A DNA stretch of 64,000 nucleotides from Hippopus hippopus (taxonomy: Eukaryota; Mollusca; Bivalvia; Cardiida; Cardiidae): NCBI GenBank assembly GCA_946811185.2, contig OX328101.1:32162122-32226121 (forward strand). Direction: 5' to 3'. Position numbers and translations under genes: made by a program. This document shows, in pieces, positions 63,267-64,000 of the stretch. The stretch's first letter is position 1. Each line of letters starts with the position of its first letter. The notes under the pieces are model-generated. The model did not search any database. It saw only the letters and a program-made list of their open reading frames with translations, and had not been told where the DNA came from.

Positions 63267-63494
63267 TTAACTCTTTACTGCATAATCCCAACTTTTAACA
63301 ACCCTGAGGAAGAAGCCTTTTGAAAACATTGTGGGAAAAGGAGAAAATGCTGGTAACCAGCATTTTCTCCTTTTCCCACAATGTTTTCTCTGATATCAAA
63401 GACAGATTTCCTCATTTGAGTCACATTTAACTTAAGTCTGCAAATGCTTTCAGTTTGGACAAGTCTACATTTTTGTTGTGTGGTAAAGAGTTAA
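63267..63494 (+). mobile_element. Family A, full length
   Basis: TTAACTCTTTACTGCATAAT to GTGTGGTAAAGAGTTAA; perfect 65-bp core. Confidence 0.92.
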
Positions 63495-63545
63495 ACTGAT
63501 AATAATTGACCCGTCATGCAAAAAGGGACCATCTGGGAACTGCGA

Positions 63546-63604
63546 AAAGTGTTGACCCTGGTCAGACCGCGCGGATTGCGCAGGCTGACCAGGGTCGACA
63601 CTTC
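63546..63604. repeat. GC-rich palindrome, GACCCTGGTCAG
   Basis: AAGTGTTGACCCTGGTCAGA pairs with CTGACCAGGGTCGACACTT across GCGCGGATTGCGC. Resembles the repeat C core and may be a MITE centre. Confidence 0.7.
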
Positions 63605-63610
63605 GCTTTT

Positions 63611-64000
63611 ATGATATTTTCTGTATGAAAAGTGGTCATTCTACCTTACTATACAATCATTTTTTAACCGGTCCAACGAATCACCGAATACCTAAATATC
63701 ACCGAAACACTGAAATACTCCTAACTTTTTATTACTGTGTTCTGATTACTATTGAAGTACAACAGATTTGGCTTTTTTTGGGTAGTATATGGCCCAGATA
63801 ACGTTTATAGAGATGAAGGGCTGTTATTTTAAATCATAATGACAAAGTAACAACATATCATTGAGGTCCGCCGTAAACAATGTGCACCGGGATAGCTGTA
63901 TTTAAGTCCTCCGAAATACCTACTCGACGTTGTAAATATTTGTTAATTTAGGTATTCTACCTCCGCAAGATTTGTCTTTTTTTCACAGAAAATACGATTA
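63611..64000. other. Unique DNA at the window end
   Basis: No recognised feature. CpG content is slightly higher from about 63860. Confidence 0.35.

Overview
This window looks like non-coding DNA from a large, AT-rich, repeat-dense invertebrate nuclear genome. My best guess is a bivalve mollusc. The guess rests on remembered resemblance of several repeats to bivalve sequences: the GGTCA-rich 145-bp tandem units between AGCTCACCTGAG-type inverted ends, the palindrome reading GTGTAGATCAAGATCAGACT, and the tRNA-derived SINEs. I could not run a search. No complete protein-coding gene, rRNA or intact tRNA gene is visible. Nearly all open frames are short and many are translations of repeats.

The dominant component is one short inverted-repeat element, called family A here. 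A full copy is about 228 bp. It begins TTAA-CYCTTTACCA, ends TGGTAAAGRG-TTAA, and carries a 65-bp palindrome at its centre (32-nt arms around one base). I annotate about 105 copies or fragments in both orientations, together roughly a quarter of the window. A second TTAA-bounded family, B (214 bp when complete, at 12476-12689), has a different palindrome and similar outer bases. The TTAA target and CYCTT termini suggest non-autonomous piggyBac-like elements; Kolobok also uses TTAA. No transposase is present. Copies are often joined end to end sharing one TTAA, and several are nested in one another.

Other repeats: a 162-bp tandem array (2130-3030); a 145-bp array with a 429-bp higher-order period inside inverted ends (10333-12393); a 45-bp minisatellite (13910-15425) split by a TIR element that itself holds two nested SINEs; a 32-bp minisatellite (47284-48910); a 481-bp internal duplication (62140-63245); a dozen tRNA-derived SINE copies, several with 11-14 bp target-site duplications; and two related TIR elements (18792-19692 and 24585-25790) each flanked by a 6-bp direct repeat.

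Possible genic traces are few. One is a short open exon-like segment ending in a GTAAGT donor (55698-55767), downstream of a GC box and CCAAT box in a 2-kb interval free of family A. The other is a protein-like minus-strand frame at 38310-38569. Both are weak. The window may be an intron or intergenic DNA. Timing relations between insertions can be read directly from the nests; functional statements are inference.
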